Assembly (NCBI GenBank): GCA_963840725.1
Contig: CAWIZY010000004.1
Location: 558,001-622,000, forward strand
Direction of reading: 5' to 3'
DNA length: 64,000 nt
From: CAVWDU01 sp963840725
Lineage (GTDB): Bacteria; Pseudomonadota; Gammaproteobacteria; Pseudomonadales; Halieaceae
Shown here: piece after piece, positions 1 through 9,381 of the stretch
Position numbering within the stretch: the first letter of the stretch is position 1
How the letters are laid out: each line of letters begins with the position of its first letter
Program-made: the position numbers and the translations under genes
The notes under the pieces: generated by a model
The model's input: the letters and a program-made list of their open reading frames with translations, nothing else
What the model was told of the DNA's origin: nothing
Databases searched by the model: none

Positions 1-808
1 CCGGTGTACCCTTAAACAGGTGGCCGCGGGCCTGAATACCCACCTGCCGGTCAATGGTGAAGATCCGGTTGACGATAGAGCGCTCGACAAACTGCTGGCG
101 CCCTGAGGAGTCGACCCGCTCACGGTTGAGGTCTATTTTCCACTGTCCCAGCCGCACACCGAACCACTCCCACTTGGCGATATCGATCCGCCAGTCGATA
201 ACTCGGGCACCGCTGTCCGGGTCACTGGCATCAACATCCGCTGATGGCTGCAGGTCGACCTCGAAATAGTACTTGAGCCAGGGCTGGAAACCGTGGCCAC
301 CGATCTTCATTCGCAGCCGTCGGGGCTCAAAGTTTGAGTTTTCATTGTTGTTGAAATCCTCGATTTGCCGAGGATCGGAGCGCGTGGGATTGGTATAGCG
401 GAACTGGCCTCGCCATTGCAAGTTGGTTTCCCAGTTGCCATCGCGGGTCGAGAACCGAAAACCTTTGCTGCCATGTTCGGCAATTACCGGGGAGTTGGCT
501 TCAACCTCTCGCGCTACCGCATCGGCGATGGCCAGCTCGGTTTGCGGCGGCAGACCATAGGCACCCAGATCTTCCACGGGGACCCCATCTTGCGCCGTGT
601 TCGCCGGCTCGGTGGGGGCGAGAATATCCTTGCTGGTCAATGACTCTTTTTTCATCAAGCGGTCGTACTGCGCCTGAGTCAATATGCCGTTGTCGAAAAG
701 TATGTCCAGCAGCTCTTTGTCGGCGGCCTGGCCACCAGGTGCGAACCCTGCCGACAAGCCGGCGAACACAAGAGCCAGTGTAGTGCTGCGAACGCTCGAT
801 CTGCGCAT
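1..808 (-). CDS. OprP/OprO-type porin, partial (C-terminus beyond window)
   Basis: The reading frame is open from ATG at 808 to the window edge, so only about the first 269 residues are present. The first 29 residues form a signal peptide (RRSS basic start, hydrophobic core, AxA-like end GGQAA). They are followed by an ELLDILFDNGILTQAQYD segment, the short N-terminal module typical of phosphate-selective porin O/P family proteins. Further on are barrel-like strands such as TNLQWRGQFRYTNP and WLKYYFEVDLQPS. The family forms outer-membrane channels for phosphate, polyphosphate or other anions; the specificity here is unknown. It is a separate transcription unit from the amidohydrolase, with about 445 bases and a repeat element between them. 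Confidence 0.8.
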   Translation of the reverse strand, partial: MRRSSVRSTTLALVFAGLSAGFAPGGQAADKELLDILFDNGILTQAQYDRLMKKESLTSKDILAPTEPANTAQDGVPVEDLGAYGLPPQTELAIADAVAREVEANSPVIAEHGSKGFRFSTRDGNWETNLQWRGQFRYTNPTRSDPRQIEDFNNNENSNFEPRRLRMKIGGHGFQPWLKYYFEVDLQPSADVDASDPDSGARVIDWRIDIAKWEWFGVRLGQWKIDLNRERVDSSGRQQFVERSIVNRIFTIDRQVGIQARGHLFKGTP

Positions 809-1082
809 AGCCTTATTCCCCAATTCGTCTCGTTATCCTGTGAAGCCCAGCCGGCTCGTTTGCTGCCGGCCCCGAGGGCATGGGCAACCCTGCGGCCACC
901 CAACGGTCGCGGAGTATGTGACACAATTGTTACAGTTTTATTGACATGCCGCAGATAATACGCAGTTGCCCACCGATACCGGCCCGACAATGCCCGGGGG
1001 ATGGATCCGGTAGACACGGGTGGCGCGGGTCACCGGTGATCGGGCGTAAATATGAGTAAGCGCTAACGATTCAGCACTGACA

Positions 1083-1230
1083 CTAGCAGGCTGTTGATTT
1101 TCGTTTTCGAGGCAGCCACTGGTAGGCAAAAACAGGCGAAATGAGGGAGTGTATAGTGAATACATGACCGATTTGAGCCTGTTTTTAACGTGGCAGTGGC
1201 CACGCAGATAGAAAATCAACAACCTGCTAG
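1083..1230. repeat. 148-bp MITE-like element, copy 1
   Basis: A 148-bp block that recurs almost identically at 43637-43784. Both copies begin CTAGCAGGCTGTTGATTTTC and end with the inverted counterpart AAAATCAACAACCTGCTAG, giving terminal inverted repeats of about 19 bp with one mismatch. An inner inverted pair (AAAAACAGGC / GCCTGTTTTT) means the block can fold into a long imperfect hairpin. It carries no useful reading frame. Terminal CTAG on both sides could be a target-site duplication or part of the ends. It looks like a non-autonomous element mobilised by a transposase elsewhere. The rest of the 809-1254 gap holds only the likely promoter of the porin. Confidence 0.8.
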
Positions 1231-1254
1231 GCCTACGTGGTCAGGGCGCGTTCT

Positions 1255-2643
1255 TTACCGCCCGTTGACGGGCAAATTCAACGCTGACCGATCAATGCGC
1301 TGCCCGCCTTTAACCACCATCACGATGCGTCGCGCATTGCGAATATCCACGGTGGGGTCAGCTTCCAATAGCACCATATCGGCGAATTTCCCGGGCTCTA
1401 TCGAGCCCAGGTCCTTTTCTCGGCCCAGAAATATCGCCCCGTTGAGGGTCGCCATGCGAAGAATGGCCGAGGCCGGGATTCCGGCATCCGCAAGCAGCTC
1501 CAGCTCGCGGTGCAGAGCGGGCCCGGTCGTCTGGTCCGTGCCCGCCACCAGCACTGCACCCGCCCTGTAAAGAGTGGCCAGATTCTCCTGTGCAACACCG
1601 GTCATAATCTTCATCCACCAGGTCCACTTGCGCTGCTGGTAAGCCTCGCGAGTGACCGTTTTCAGTGTCTTGATTTCGTCCGTTGTCAGCGTGGCTCGGT
1701 ATAAGGGCTGATCAAGGTATTCAGGCTGTTCGGCCAGGCGACTGTAGTTTTCACCAATCGTCAGGGTGGTGACCATCGGTATTTTTTTGGCCCCCATCAA
1801 CAGGGCAAAACTGTCGGAAACCGGGCCCTGTATTACCGGGTGAGCCAATGAATCAACCCCGGCGAATATGGCCTGGCGGGCCCGGTACTCGCTCGAAGCG
1901 TGCACAGTAGAGCGGATACCGCGGTCATTATAGAACTCGATAATTCGCTGCATCAGCGGCACCGGCAGCATGGGGATCATGGGCCGCGCACCCCAACCGC
2001 GCTCCTCGAAAGTAAGCTTGACCATGTCGGGCCCCAAATCTGCGTGGGCCTCCAGTGCTTCTGTGGCCTGGGGCCAACTGTCGACCAGCGTTGCAAACGT
2101 ACTACTGCCATGACTACCGGGGTAAGTCACAATACCGCCGGTGGCAAATATTCGCGGGCTGGCAATCGCCCCGCTATGCGCCTTGTTCCGAAGAGAAAAT
2201 ATATACTCGGGCACGTTGCCCGCATCGAACACCGCGGTTACCCCGGCATAGAGATAGCTGTGCAATGCGCGGATGCCCCTAGCGACATCCTCGGGGCTCT
2301 CCACCAGCCCCTCCGGAGTCACTTCTGCTCGCCCTTGCAGATGAATGTGCATATCCATCAGCCCGGGTATCAGATATTTGCCGCTACCATCGATTCGCTC
2401 GGCCCCCGGGGGAGGCTCGATGCTGGTCGCACTGACCGAGCGGATGCGCTCTCCTTCCACCACGACAGCTGCACCAGACACAGGCGGCCCGCCCCTGCCA
2501 TCAATCAGCGTCACATTGTCAACATACCAGGTTTCTGCCTGTGGAGCAGCGGCAATGCTTGAGGCGGCAAACAGGCTGGCAATCAGAACAAGCAGCGGTC
2601 CTACCAGTGTTTTACATGGTGAAGGGGACAGTCGCGACGACAT
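1255..2643 (-). CDS. Exported metal-dependent amidohydrolase family protein
   Basis: 462 residues. The start is ATG at 2643 with GAGGAG about 9 bases upstream. Residues 1-33 form a signal peptide, so the enzyme should be periplasmic. The metal-binding HxH lies in DMHIHL (His99 and His101), a later His in STVHASS, and the C-terminal Asp in AGTDQTTGP. The tail LGSIEPGKFADMVLLEADP is the standard imidazolonepropionase-like C-terminal signature of the amidohydrolase superfamily. The reaction is probably hydrolysis of an amide, lactam or ester; the substrate is not predictable. It lies downstream of the LLM monooxygenase and alpha/beta hydrolase on the same strand, 271 bases away, and may belong to the same catabolic cluster. 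Confidence 0.85.
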   Translation of the reverse strand: MSSRLSPSPCKTLVGPLLVLIASLFAASSIAAAPQAETWYVDNVTLIDGRGGPPVSGAAVVVEGERIRSVSATSIEPPPGAERIDGSGKYLIPGLMDMHIHLQGRAEVTPEGLVESPEDVARGIRALHSYLYAGVTAVFDAGNVPEYIFSLRNKAHSGAIASPRIFATGGIVTYPGSHGSSTFATLVDSWPQATEALEAHADLGPDMVKLTFEERGWGARPMIPMLPVPLMQRIIEFYNDRGIRSTVHASSEYRARQAIFAGVDSLAHPVIQGPVSDSFALLMGAKKIPMVTTLTIGENYSRLAEQPEYLDQPLYRATLTTDEIKTLKTVTREAYQQRKWTWWMKIMTGVAQENLATLYRAGAVLVAGTDQTTGPALHRELELLADAGIPASAILRMATLNGAIFLGREKDLGSIEPGKFADMVLLEADPTVDIRNARRIVMVVKGGQRIDRSALNLPVNGR

Positions 2644-2914
2644 CTCTACACTCCTCTGAGGGTTCGAGACAGGGTACTTGTTTACGCTCGCTGTGGCAGC
2701 CCATCATGACCCGACTGTAATACAGGCGCATGCCGTCGGGATGCAACCGCGGCAAGAGGTTACTACCGGCCCCGTTGAGACCCGATGCGGGGATTGCAGT
2801 GGTCCAGCCAGCCGCTGATTGATAACTGTAATACGGATCTCCCGCGGCAGACAGGTTTGTGGATCTGCCAATACACCGCACCGGTGCGCCGTTCACCCGT
2901 GCGCCGAAACTGAC

Positions 2915-3925
2915 CTACCGCGCTCCGCGCAGGGCGGGTAGGACTTTTTCCGCGATATACGTCAAACGCCGGGTCCCGGACTCGACCGACTCACCGGGGA
3001 ATTGCGCCCAGAAATGAATATCTGCAATCATCGGGTAATCGGCCACCAACTGGCGCAACTTGCTGATGGCGGTCTCAGCGTCCCAGAGCTCGTAAAGCCC
3101 ATTCTCTATCGCCGTCTTCGCGTCCGGGTACAGTGGTGTCGCACCGGGGGGCCCAAAGGCGCCCCACTTGATGTACTCGTTGGCCTGGTAAAGAATGTGA
3201 TCACCAATCCGCGCCGCTTCGGCCTCAGGGTCTTCGGCGATAATGGCCCAGCAGCCCAGTATTATCCGCCCCTCGCTGAGGGGCTTGCCGACCCGTTGCA
3301 ACGCCTCGCAATAGTTATCCATGCCTAGCCCCCCGGTCGACAGGAAGCCGTCAGCCACCCGGGCGGCACGCTCCACGGCGGGGGGCGCCATTCCGCCCAG
3401 CAAAATATGCGGCGCGCGCCTGGGGGTCGGTGTTATCCGCAGATCCCCCACCTCGAAACGTTTTCCGGTGAAGTTGATAGCATCGCCTGACCAGGCACGA
3501 CGCAGTATCTCGATACCCTCCTCGACCAGGCTTGGCCGGTGGGAAAGTTTGCGCCCAAATTGATCGAACTCCAGTTGCCGGTAACCAATACCAACCCCGA
3601 GGTCAAAGCGTCCGTCGGTAGCGATAGACAAGGTGGCGGCATCTTCCGCCACCCGGACCGGATCATGCAGGGGCAACAGCATCAGGTTAGTCCCAACCCG
3701 CATGCGGTGGGTGCGGGCGCCAATCGCGGCGGCCACAACCAGTGGCGAGGGCGTATAGCCGTCGTCGCAGAAATGGTGCTCGGTGAGCCATGCTGAATCA
3801 AAGCCCTGCGTCTCTGCCGCAGCGATCTGCGCCAGAGAGTCAGCATAAAATTCCTCGAATCCTCGCTCCCATTGGGGCGGGTTGCGAAAGTCGTACCACA
3901 ATCCATAGTTCACACTGTCAGACAT
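2915..3925 (-). CDS. LLM-class flavin-dependent monooxygenase (luciferase-like)
   Basis: 336 residues from ATG at 3925 (MSDSVNYGLWYDFRNP). An in-frame ATG at 4000 would overlap the hydrolase stop region and add a non-conserved leader, so the downstream start is preferred. Features of the bacterial luciferase-like TIM barrel are AWLTEHHFCDDGYTPSP near residue 45, TNLMLLPLHDPVRVAEDAA near 80, GRFDLGVGIGYRQLEFDQFG and the later HILLGGMAPPAVERAA. These enzymes use reduced FMN supplied by a partner reductase to hydroxylate or Baeyer-Villiger-oxidise small molecules. No reductase is visible nearby. It follows the alpha/beta hydrolase closely, so the pair could oxidise a ketone to an ester and then hydrolyse it; that is inference. 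Confidence 0.85.
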   Translation of the reverse strand: MSDSVNYGLWYDFRNPPQWERGFEEFYADSLAQIAAAETQGFDSAWLTEHHFCDDGYTPSPLVVAAAIGARTHRMRVGTNLMLLPLHDPVRVAEDAATLSIATDGRFDLGVGIGYRQLEFDQFGRKLSHRPSLVEEGIEILRRAWSGDAINFTGKRFEVGDLRITPTPRRAPHILLGGMAPPAVERAARVADGFLSTGGLGMDNYCEALQRVGKPLSEGRIILGCWAIIAEDPEAEAARIGDHILYQANEYIKWGAFGPPGATPLYPDAKTAIENGLYELWDAETAISKLRQLVADYPMIADIHFWAQFPGESVESGTRRLTYIAEKVLPALRGAR

Positions 3926-4006
3926 CTCTACGCCACCTTGTATTAGGTTGGTTATGGGGCTGGGCCCAAACTTGCGTAACGCCGACAAGATCGACGCCAT
4001 TCACGG

Positions 4007-4819
4007 TCAGTTCGCCTGCAGTTGCTCCAGAAATTGCAGCAGGTCGGCATTATACTGTTCTGTTACCTCGATAAATGGCGCATGGCCGACACCTTCATAC
4101 TCTATCAGGCGTGCCCGAGAGCAGTTATCACCGATCCATCGACAGATATCCGGACTCACAAAGCCGTCTTCACTGCCAGTGAAGGCCAGTATCGGCATAC
4201 CCAGCGCGGGGAGGATGTCACGGTGGTCGACGTCGGCCAATTGCCCGAGTGTGACCACAGCACGGGGGGAAGCCTCGCAAAAGATCCGCCACATCCATTC
4301 CACGATCGGCTTGCCGACGTCCCGGGCGCAAACCGCTGCCGCTACATCGGCCAGCACGGCGATACGGTTAGCGGTTAACGCAGCCACCGTGGCGGCCAGA
4401 TCGGCATCGGTACCGCCACAGGCGAGCCCCGGCTTCCGGGTATAGATAGGTGATGCGCCACCGGTCAACACAAGACCCGTGCACCGCTCGCCGAGTGCAG
4501 CAGCAGCGCCGACGGCAACGGCACCGCCAAGAGACCAGCCGTTCAGTACCACAGCTTGAAGCTCCAGTTCATCGACCAGCGCCACCACATCCGTGCCGAT
4601 GGCCTCGATCCCCAGATCGTCAAAGTCTTTATCGGAGCCGCCACAACCACGGTGGTCAATCAGCACCACCCGCAGCCCCTGCGCCAGCAGCGCCGGTAGT
4701 ACGTTGTCCCAGGTACGACAGCTCATCCCCCAGCCGTGAATCAGCATGACTGCTGAAGCGCCTTCTCCGTGGGACTCGTAGTAGACCCGCTTGCCCTTCT
4801 CACGTTCCAGATAAGCCAT
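4007..4819 (-). CDS. Alpha/beta-hydrolase fold protein
   Basis: 270 residues with a strong AGGAGG before ATG 4819. The nucleophile elbow is GWSLGG (Ser96), the oxyanion-hole segment is LIHGWG near residue 28, the acid is probably Asp in TGSEDGF near 218 and the base His in GVGHAPF near 247. Length and motif order match the esterase, C-C hydrolase and haloperoxidase-like group (CDHRGCGGSD-like strand 4 region DHRGCGGSDK). No signal peptide, so cytoplasmic. Its start lies 4 bases after the stop of the TetR gene, and the LLM monooxygenase follows, so the three are very likely co-transcribed. Substrate unknown. Confidence 0.87.
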   Translation of the reverse strand: MAYLEREKGKRVYYESHGEGASAVMLIHGWGMSCRTWDNVLPALLAQGLRVVLIDHRGCGGSDKDFDDLGIEAIGTDVVALVDELELQAVVLNGWSLGGAVAVGAAAALGERCTGLVLTGGASPIYTRKPGLACGGTDADLAATVAALTANRIAVLADVAAAVCARDVGKPIVEWMWRIFCEASPRAVVTLGQLADVDHRDILPALGMPILAFTGSEDGFVSPDICRWIGDNCSRARLIEYEGVGHAPFIEVTEQYNADLLQFLEQLQAN

Positions 4820-4823
4820 CGCT

Positions 4824-5546
4824 TTATTTCCTCCTGAGGAGCGCTTTGTCCAAAGTCATTTCGTAGTGCGCAAAAAGCGCGTCCAGGTCGACGGCGCCCG
4901 CATTGACCAGCCATTGGTAAACCACACCGAAAACAAAGGCGCAGTACTGAATCGCGAATTGCTCGGCATCGATATCGGGATCAATTTCGCCGCTGTCGAT
5001 ACCGTTGCGTATCCACCGGGTGGCGTCTTCCCGGTACACCCGGTGATGGTCTGATAATTTTTCTCGCATCGTGGATTCATGTCCGAGAGACTCGTACCAA
5101 AGCACATACATGGCGCGCATGTAGTCCGGTTCCTCAGTCAGAAAATCGCGCAGCGACAGGGCCGCAGCCTTGATCGCGGCGATGCCGCTCTTGCCCTTTA
5201 CGTAACCTCCGAGATGCGCCTTCCAGCGCCCGTCAAAGCGGGTAAAAAGCTGGTCCATGAAACCCTCTTTGGATCCGAAGCGAGAGTGCGCCAATCCTCG
5301 GCTGTAACCGGCGCGCTCGCCAATGTCCTTGAGGGTGGTCTTCTGGGTCCCGCGCTCATTGATCAGTTCTATCGCTGCGGTAAACATCCGCCCATCAGAC
5401 AGCGCGGTTCGCTCCGCCTGGGTGCGCCGGCCTTTGTCCCTGCCGCTGTCAGCGTTATTGTCCGCGATTGCGTCGGATTCCGTGCCGCGCGCGCCATCTG
5501 CTTCCATCCTGCGACTACTCCCTTGACTTCCTCGTTGCCTGGCCAT
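4824..5546 (-). CDS. TetR/AcrR family transcriptional regulator
   Basis: 240 residues from ATG 5546; an alternative TTG start at 5579 adds 11 residues. After a long basic and acidic leader the helix-turn-helix lies around residues 55-95 (TTLKDIGERAGYSRGLAHSR), followed by FGSKEGFMDQLF. The C-terminal ligand domain contains the AMYVLWYESLG segment typical of the AefR-like or TetR_C branch. It sits between an acyl-CoA ligase upstream and an alpha/beta hydrolase 4 bases downstream, which suggests it senses a pathway intermediate, perhaps an acyl-CoA. It is one of two TetR candidates for binding the 19-bp palindrome found upstream of this operon. Confidence 0.88.
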   Translation of the reverse strand: MARQRGSQGSSRRMEADGARGTESDAIADNNADSGRDKGRRTQAERTALSDGRMFTAAIELINERGTQKTTLKDIGERAGYSRGLAHSRFGSKEGFMDQLFTRFDGRWKAHLGGYVKGKSGIAAIKAAALSLRDFLTEEPDYMRAMYVLWYESLGHESTMREKLSDHHRVYREDATRWIRNGIDSGEIDPDIDAEQFAIQYCAFVFGVVYQWLVNAGAVDLDALFAHYEMTLDKALLRRK

Positions 5547-5611
5547 AGTGGCACCTAAGAATCCGTTGCTGAAGGACAATTACGAAGCGGCCTGATCGGC
5601 TGGCTGCCTCC

Positions 5612-7270
5612 CTACTTCACGTAGCTAACCTGAATATCACCCGACTCGCGGGCAGCCCGCAATCGTTTCTTGTCAATTTTGCCGACGCTGGTCTTGGGTA
5701 TTTGCTCGACAAAACTCCAGTACTCGGGAATCCAGAATCCGGCCACCTTACCATCGAGAAAATGGCGTAATTCGGTCTCTGTGAGGGAATCGTGCTGCCT
5801 GACCACGATCGCCAGCGGACGCTCCTGCCAGCGTTCGTCATCCACGGCAATGACCGCTGCCTCGATAACACCCGGATGGGCCAGCAGCGTGTTTTCCAGA
5901 TCCACCGACGAAATCCATTCCCCGCCAGACTTGATCACATCCTTGGTTCTGTCAGTCAACTGCACATAACCACGCGCATCGATATGCCCCACATCGCCGG
6001 TGCGCAGCCAACCATCCCCGGACAACGAATCCGTCGAGTCGGCATTGTGATAACCCGCTGTCACCCAGGGTCCGCGCAGCTGCAGTTCACCCACTGATGC
6101 ACCGTCCCGGGGCAGCACCAAACCGCCTGCATCAACCGTCCGCACCTCAATCCCGGGCACCGGTCGGCCACTCTTGGCACGCCAGGGTGTTTCTCCGCCC
6201 TCGCCGGGTTCCCGCGGCGGATGGGACAGCGCGCACAAGGGACTGGTTTCCGTCATACCCCATCCCTGCAAAACGGGCACCCCCCAGCGCTCCCTGGCAG
6301 CATCGATCATCGCGGGTGCAACGGCCGAGCCGCCTGAAACCAACATGCGAAAGCAGGTCATATCGACTTCGCCCTGTTGTGAGGCTCGCAGCAGGTCGCC
6401 GAGCACCGTTGGCACCATGGCAGTGAAAGTCGGTCGCTCGCTGTTGATCATGGCCTTTATGGGCTCAGGCTGTAAAAAAGGCCCAGGCATGACAATATCA
6501 CTGCCACTCATCCAACCACTGTAGGGAAGGCCCCAGGCATTAGCGTGAAACATCGGCGGCAGCAACAGAATACGATCGCGCTCATTGATCCCGAAGGTAT
6601 CGACGGCGCGGGAGGCCAGCGAATGCATAAATGTCGTTCGGTGACTGTAAACCACACCCTTGGGATTACCGGTGGTGCCACTGGTGTAGCAGACGGCGGC
6701 CGCTTGTGTCTCATCCAGATCCGGCCAGTCAAAACCCGCGGGCTGAGCGGCCACTGCATCCTCATAAGATGACACGGTCAAGCCCTCGGCTCGCGGTGCT
6801 GCGTCGCCAACGATCAGCAGGTGCCGCACCGAATTGAGCAACGGGATCACCGGCTCAAAAAGTTCGACCAGGCGGGCATCGAGAATCACCACGCCGTCCT
6901 CAGCGTGATTGATCACCCAGGCCACCTGTTCCGCAGACAGGCGCACATTAACCGTATGCATAATGGCCCCCATGGAGGGGATGGCCAGGTAGGCCTCCAT
7001 ATGCGCCTGACTGTTCCAGCTAAAGGTCGCGACCCGATCTCCGGGAACAACACCCAGCCCCTGCAAAACACCCGCCAGGCGCGCCGCTCTCTCGGCCACC
7101 TCGCTGTAAGCGGTGGCATCCGTGCGCTCGCCGTCGAACGTGGCGATAGCACTGTCGGGGAAAACCGATTCACCATGTGCCATCAACATGCGCACGGTCA
7201 TCGGCAGGTGCATCATGGTGGCCGACATAACGCTCGCATTCGCACTGCTCGCTGGCTCTGCCACTAACAT
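5612..7270 (-). CDS. Fatty acid / acyl-CoA ligase (AMP-forming)
   Basis: About 552 residues. The P-loop-like motif YTSGTTGNPKGVVYSH, the ADP-forming GWGMTETSPLC segment, the GWLRTGDVG motif and the C-terminal lysine context TSVGKIDKKRLR define a complete ANL-family ligase, closest to medium/long-chain fatty acyl-CoA synthetases. The reaction is carboxylate + ATP + CoA to acyl-CoA. An ATG lies at 7270 and a GTG at 7264; GAGGAG is only one base before the ATG but seven before the GTG, so GTG 7264 may be the real start. A longer frame up to 7468 would overlap the preceding kinase gene and is rejected. It belongs to the operon starting with the SDR at 9052. Confidence 0.9.
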   Translation of the reverse strand: MLVAEPASSANASVMSATMMHLPMTVRMLMAHGESVFPDSAIATFDGERTDATAYSEVAERAARLAGVLQGLGVVPGDRVATFSWNSQAHMEAYLAIPSMGAIMHTVNVRLSAEQVAWVINHAEDGVVILDARLVELFEPVIPLLNSVRHLLIVGDAAPRAEGLTVSSYEDAVAAQPAGFDWPDLDETQAAAVCYTSGTTGNPKGVVYSHRTTFMHSLASRAVDTFGINERDRILLLPPMFHANAWGLPYSGWMSGSDIVMPGPFLQPEPIKAMINSERPTFTAMVPTVLGDLLRASQQGEVDMTCFRMLVSGGSAVAPAMIDAARERWGVPVLQGWGMTETSPLCALSHPPREPGEGGETPWRAKSGRPVPGIEVRTVDAGGLVLPRDGASVGELQLRGPWVTAGYHNADSTDSLSGDGWLRTGDVGHIDARGYVQLTDRTKDVIKSGGEWISSVDLENTLLAHPGVIEAAVIAVDDERWQERPLAIVVRQHDSLTETELRHFLDGKVAGFWIPEYWSFVEQIPKTSVGKIDKKRLRAARESGDIQVSYVK

Positions 7271-7289
7271 TCTCCTCGGCGTGAATGAC

Positions 7290-8327
7290 TCACCATTTAC
7301 CCCACGAGGCAATTTCTGCCTCCCGAAGCAATGCCGGCACATCGTATTCAAGCCCTCTTGCGTAGGGCGTGTCGACCTCACCTGCCTTGTACAGGCAGAA
7401 AGCGCCCTCGACGATGGCGGCAAGACGCCAGAACGCAAAGCACATATAAAAATCGAGATTGTCGGCACCGATCCCGGAGATGTTTTGCCAGCGTTCGACC
7501 AGTTGCCGACGGCTCAGCACCCCGGCTCGTCGCGACACAGCCTGCACATGGCTAAACCCGGGAGGATCGAGGGAGCGAGGCCCCCAGAACATCAGCAACA
7601 GGGCCAGGTCGGCCAGGGGATCGCCAATAGTCGCCAGTTCCCAGTCGATCACTGCTTGCAATCGCGGTTGTTCAAGGTCAGCCAATGTGTTGTCCAAATG
7701 GTAGTCACCGTGAACAATACTGACCGGTCCCCGCTGCGGTAGTTGCGCCAGCAACCAGCCCGCCAGCTCATCGATAAGCGGCAATTCCCGCACCCGGGTC
7801 TTGCGCCGCGTCTCTCGCCAACGCTCAATTTGTCGCTGTAGAAAACCCTCGGGATTGCCAAAGCCCTCCAACCCCACTTCACGCCAGGGGACCGTATGCA
7901 GCGCAGCAAGCTCCTCTGCCAATTCGACACCCAGTGCATTGATACTGTCTACCGAGTCCGGATAAGCGGAGGGCAACTGATCAGTGATAGCCACCCCATC
8001 GATATGGGAGACCAGTAAAAAGGGCCTACCCAGGATTTCGGTTTCCGGGCACCAGGCGATGACTTCAGGGACCTTGACCCTGCCCTGCAGTGCTGCCATG
8101 ACCTGTGCTTCCCGTTCGATGCCTCGGTGCGACGTGGCTGAGATGGCGGCTGCGGGAGGCGTGCGCAGAACCAGGGGCCCGGAAGCGCTGGACAGCTGCA
8201 CAGTGAGATTGGCATTACCGCCACTGAGGGGCTGCCCCAACTGCACGTTCCGCCTGTCGGTATTTCGCTCTACCCAGGCGCAAAGGCTTGCGGCACTTGC
8301 GGGGTCCAGTACTGGCTGGCCGGTCAA
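7290..8327 (-). CDS. APH/ACAD10-like phosphotransferase family protein
   Basis: About 345 residues. The kinase catalytic loop is VHGDYHLDNTL, followed by the metal-binding VIDWELATIGDPLADLA, typical of the aminoglycoside phosphotransferase fold. Relatives fused or adjacent to acyl-CoA dehydrogenases (ACAD10/11 type) phosphorylate hydroxy-acyl-CoAs on the way to elimination; its neighbours here (acyl-CoA ligase, SDR, acyl-CoA dehydrogenase) fit that role. The start is uncertain: ATG 8408 overlaps the SDR end by 85 bases, while a TTG at 8327 overlaps the SDR stop in a 4-base coupling arrangement and gives an N-terminus of family-like length. The TTG is chosen here. Confidence 0.85.
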   Translation of the reverse strand: MTGQPVLDPASAASLCAWVERNTDRRNVQLGQPLSGGNANLTVQLSSASGPLVLRTPPAAAISATSHRGIEREAQVMAALQGRVKVPEVIAWCPETEILGRPFLLVSHIDGVAITDQLPSAYPDSVDSINALGVELAEELAALHTVPWREVGLEGFGNPEGFLQRQIERWRETRRKTRVRELPLIDELAGWLLAQLPQRGPVSIVHGDYHLDNTLADLEQPRLQAVIDWELATIGDPLADLALLLMFWGPRSLDPPGFSHVQAVSRRAGVLSRRQLVERWQNISGIGADNLDFYMCFAFWRLAAIVEGAFCLYKAGEVDTPYARGLEYDVPALLREAEIASWGKW

Positions 8328-9052
8328 CCCGGCACACCAAAGCTGCTCATCAAGCCGCCGTCGACCGGCACGAACGCGCCGGTCATATACCGGGACCGAC
8401 CCACCCAATTGATCACCTCGGCAATTTCCTCAGCTTCACCGTAGCGGCCCAACGGAATCGTCTTACACATGGCGCTTAAGGCTTTCTCCGACAGCTCGCC
8501 GGTCATCTCCGTCAGCACCAGACCCGGAATCACCAGATTCACCGTGATGGCACGGGGCGCCAGTTCAATCGCCAGTGCTCGGGTCAAGCCCGCGAGTCCG
8601 GCCTTGGAAGCCGCGTAGGCGCTGTCGCCCGGAAAACCGCGAAATCCCACCACTGCACCCACATTGACTATGGAGCCGGCGCCATCGAAATGTGGTTCAG
8701 CTGCCTTAATGGTGTTCAGGGCGCCGCTGAGATTGGTATCCAGCACCTGTTGCCAATCTTCCGGGGACAGACGGGACACTCGCCCACCGCGGTGAAAGCC
8801 CGCGTTGTTTACCACCACATTGACCCGGCCCCAACGTTCCATCACACGCTCAAAGACCCGGACCATCCCCTGAGCGTCGGTAACGTCACCGCGACAGCCC
8901 ATGCAGCGGTCCCCAAGGGTCGCGGCCAGCTCCTCCACATCGGGGTTTCTCGCTACCAGAGCGACTCTGGCGTCAGTGGCTAGCAGCCGCTCTGCGACCG
9001 CCCGTCCTATGCCTCGCGAGGCGCCAGTAACCACCCATACATCGTTCTCCAC
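8324..9052 (-). CDS. Short-chain dehydrogenase/reductase (SDR)
   Basis: About 242 residues. The cofactor motif is TGASRGIGR, then NNAGF, the Tyr/Lys catalytic pair in YAASKAG, and the C-terminal FVPVDGGL strand: a complete classical SDR. GTG 9052 is preferred as start because AAGGGGG lies five bases upstream. The in-frame ATG at 9118 falls inside the predicted -35 box of this operon's own promoter, so it cannot be translated from that promoter. First gene of the minus-strand operon running through kinase, ligase, TetR and hydrolase. The likely reaction is oxidation of a hydroxy group or reduction of a keto group during beta-oxidation-like degradation. Confidence 0.88.
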   Translation of the reverse strand: MENDVWVVTGASRGIGRAVAERLLATDARVALVARNPDVEELAATLGDRCMGCRGDVTDAQGMVRVFERVMERWGRVNVVVNNAGFHRGGRVSRLSPEDWQQVLDTNLSGALNTIKAAEPHFDGAGSIVNVGAVVGFRGFPGDSAYAASKAGLAGLTRALAIELAPRAITVNLVIPGLVLTEMTGELSEKALSAMCKTIPLGRYGEAEEIAEVINWVGRSRYMTGAFVPVDGGLMSSFGVPG

Positions 9053-9073
9053 CAGGCCCCCTTTTTGTTTATT

Positions 9074-9118
9074 CTTGTTTGCGTCCAACAAGATTAAACC
9101 AGCAACGTCGCTTGTCAA
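9074..9118 (-). promoter_or_regulatory. Promoter and operator copy 1 of the SDR operon
   Basis: On the minus strand, TTGACA (9113-9118) and TAATCT (9091-9096) are separated by 16 bases. A 19-bp palindrome (plus strand CTTGTTTGCGTCCAACAAG, 9074-9092) lies immediately downstream of and touching the -10. A repressor bound here would block polymerase. The same palindrome recurs at 9232, 10875, 28592 and 53528. Confidence 0.7.
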
Positions 9119-9228
9119 GAAAAACCCGGCTTAGAGAACACCGCCTCAGGCCGGCTGAAAACGGCATTACCAGGGCTCGGGAGCAGGCAATCTGCGCGGA
9201 CGCCAGCTGGGCAGATCGAAAAAAGCAT

Positions 9229-9258
9229 TTGCTTGCTTGCGTCTAACAAGATTATATT
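9229..9258 (+). promoter_or_regulatory. Promoter and operator copy 2 of the acyl-CoA dehydrogenase gene
   Basis: TTGCTT (9229-9234) and TATATT (9253-9258) are spaced by 18 bases. The palindrome CTTGCTTGCGTCTAACAAG (9232-9250) fills the spacer and overlaps the -35. The layout suits steric repression. Together with copy 1 it makes the 9053-9381 divergent region doubly controlled. Confidence 0.68.
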
Positions 9259-9381
9259 AAAACCGCTGGCGTTTTGCCACCAGGGCCAGCCTTGCAGTCA
9301 GCCTGGCAGGGTACCGTGGCGTCACTCTGGCATGCGTAGACCCACGGCCATTTACGGACCCATTACAAAGAGGATGACGCA

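Noticed and set aside
2670..2695. Half-match of the 19-bp palindrome before the amidohydrolase (CTTGTTTACGCTCGC)
   Set aside because: Only the left arm matches and the right arm is absent.
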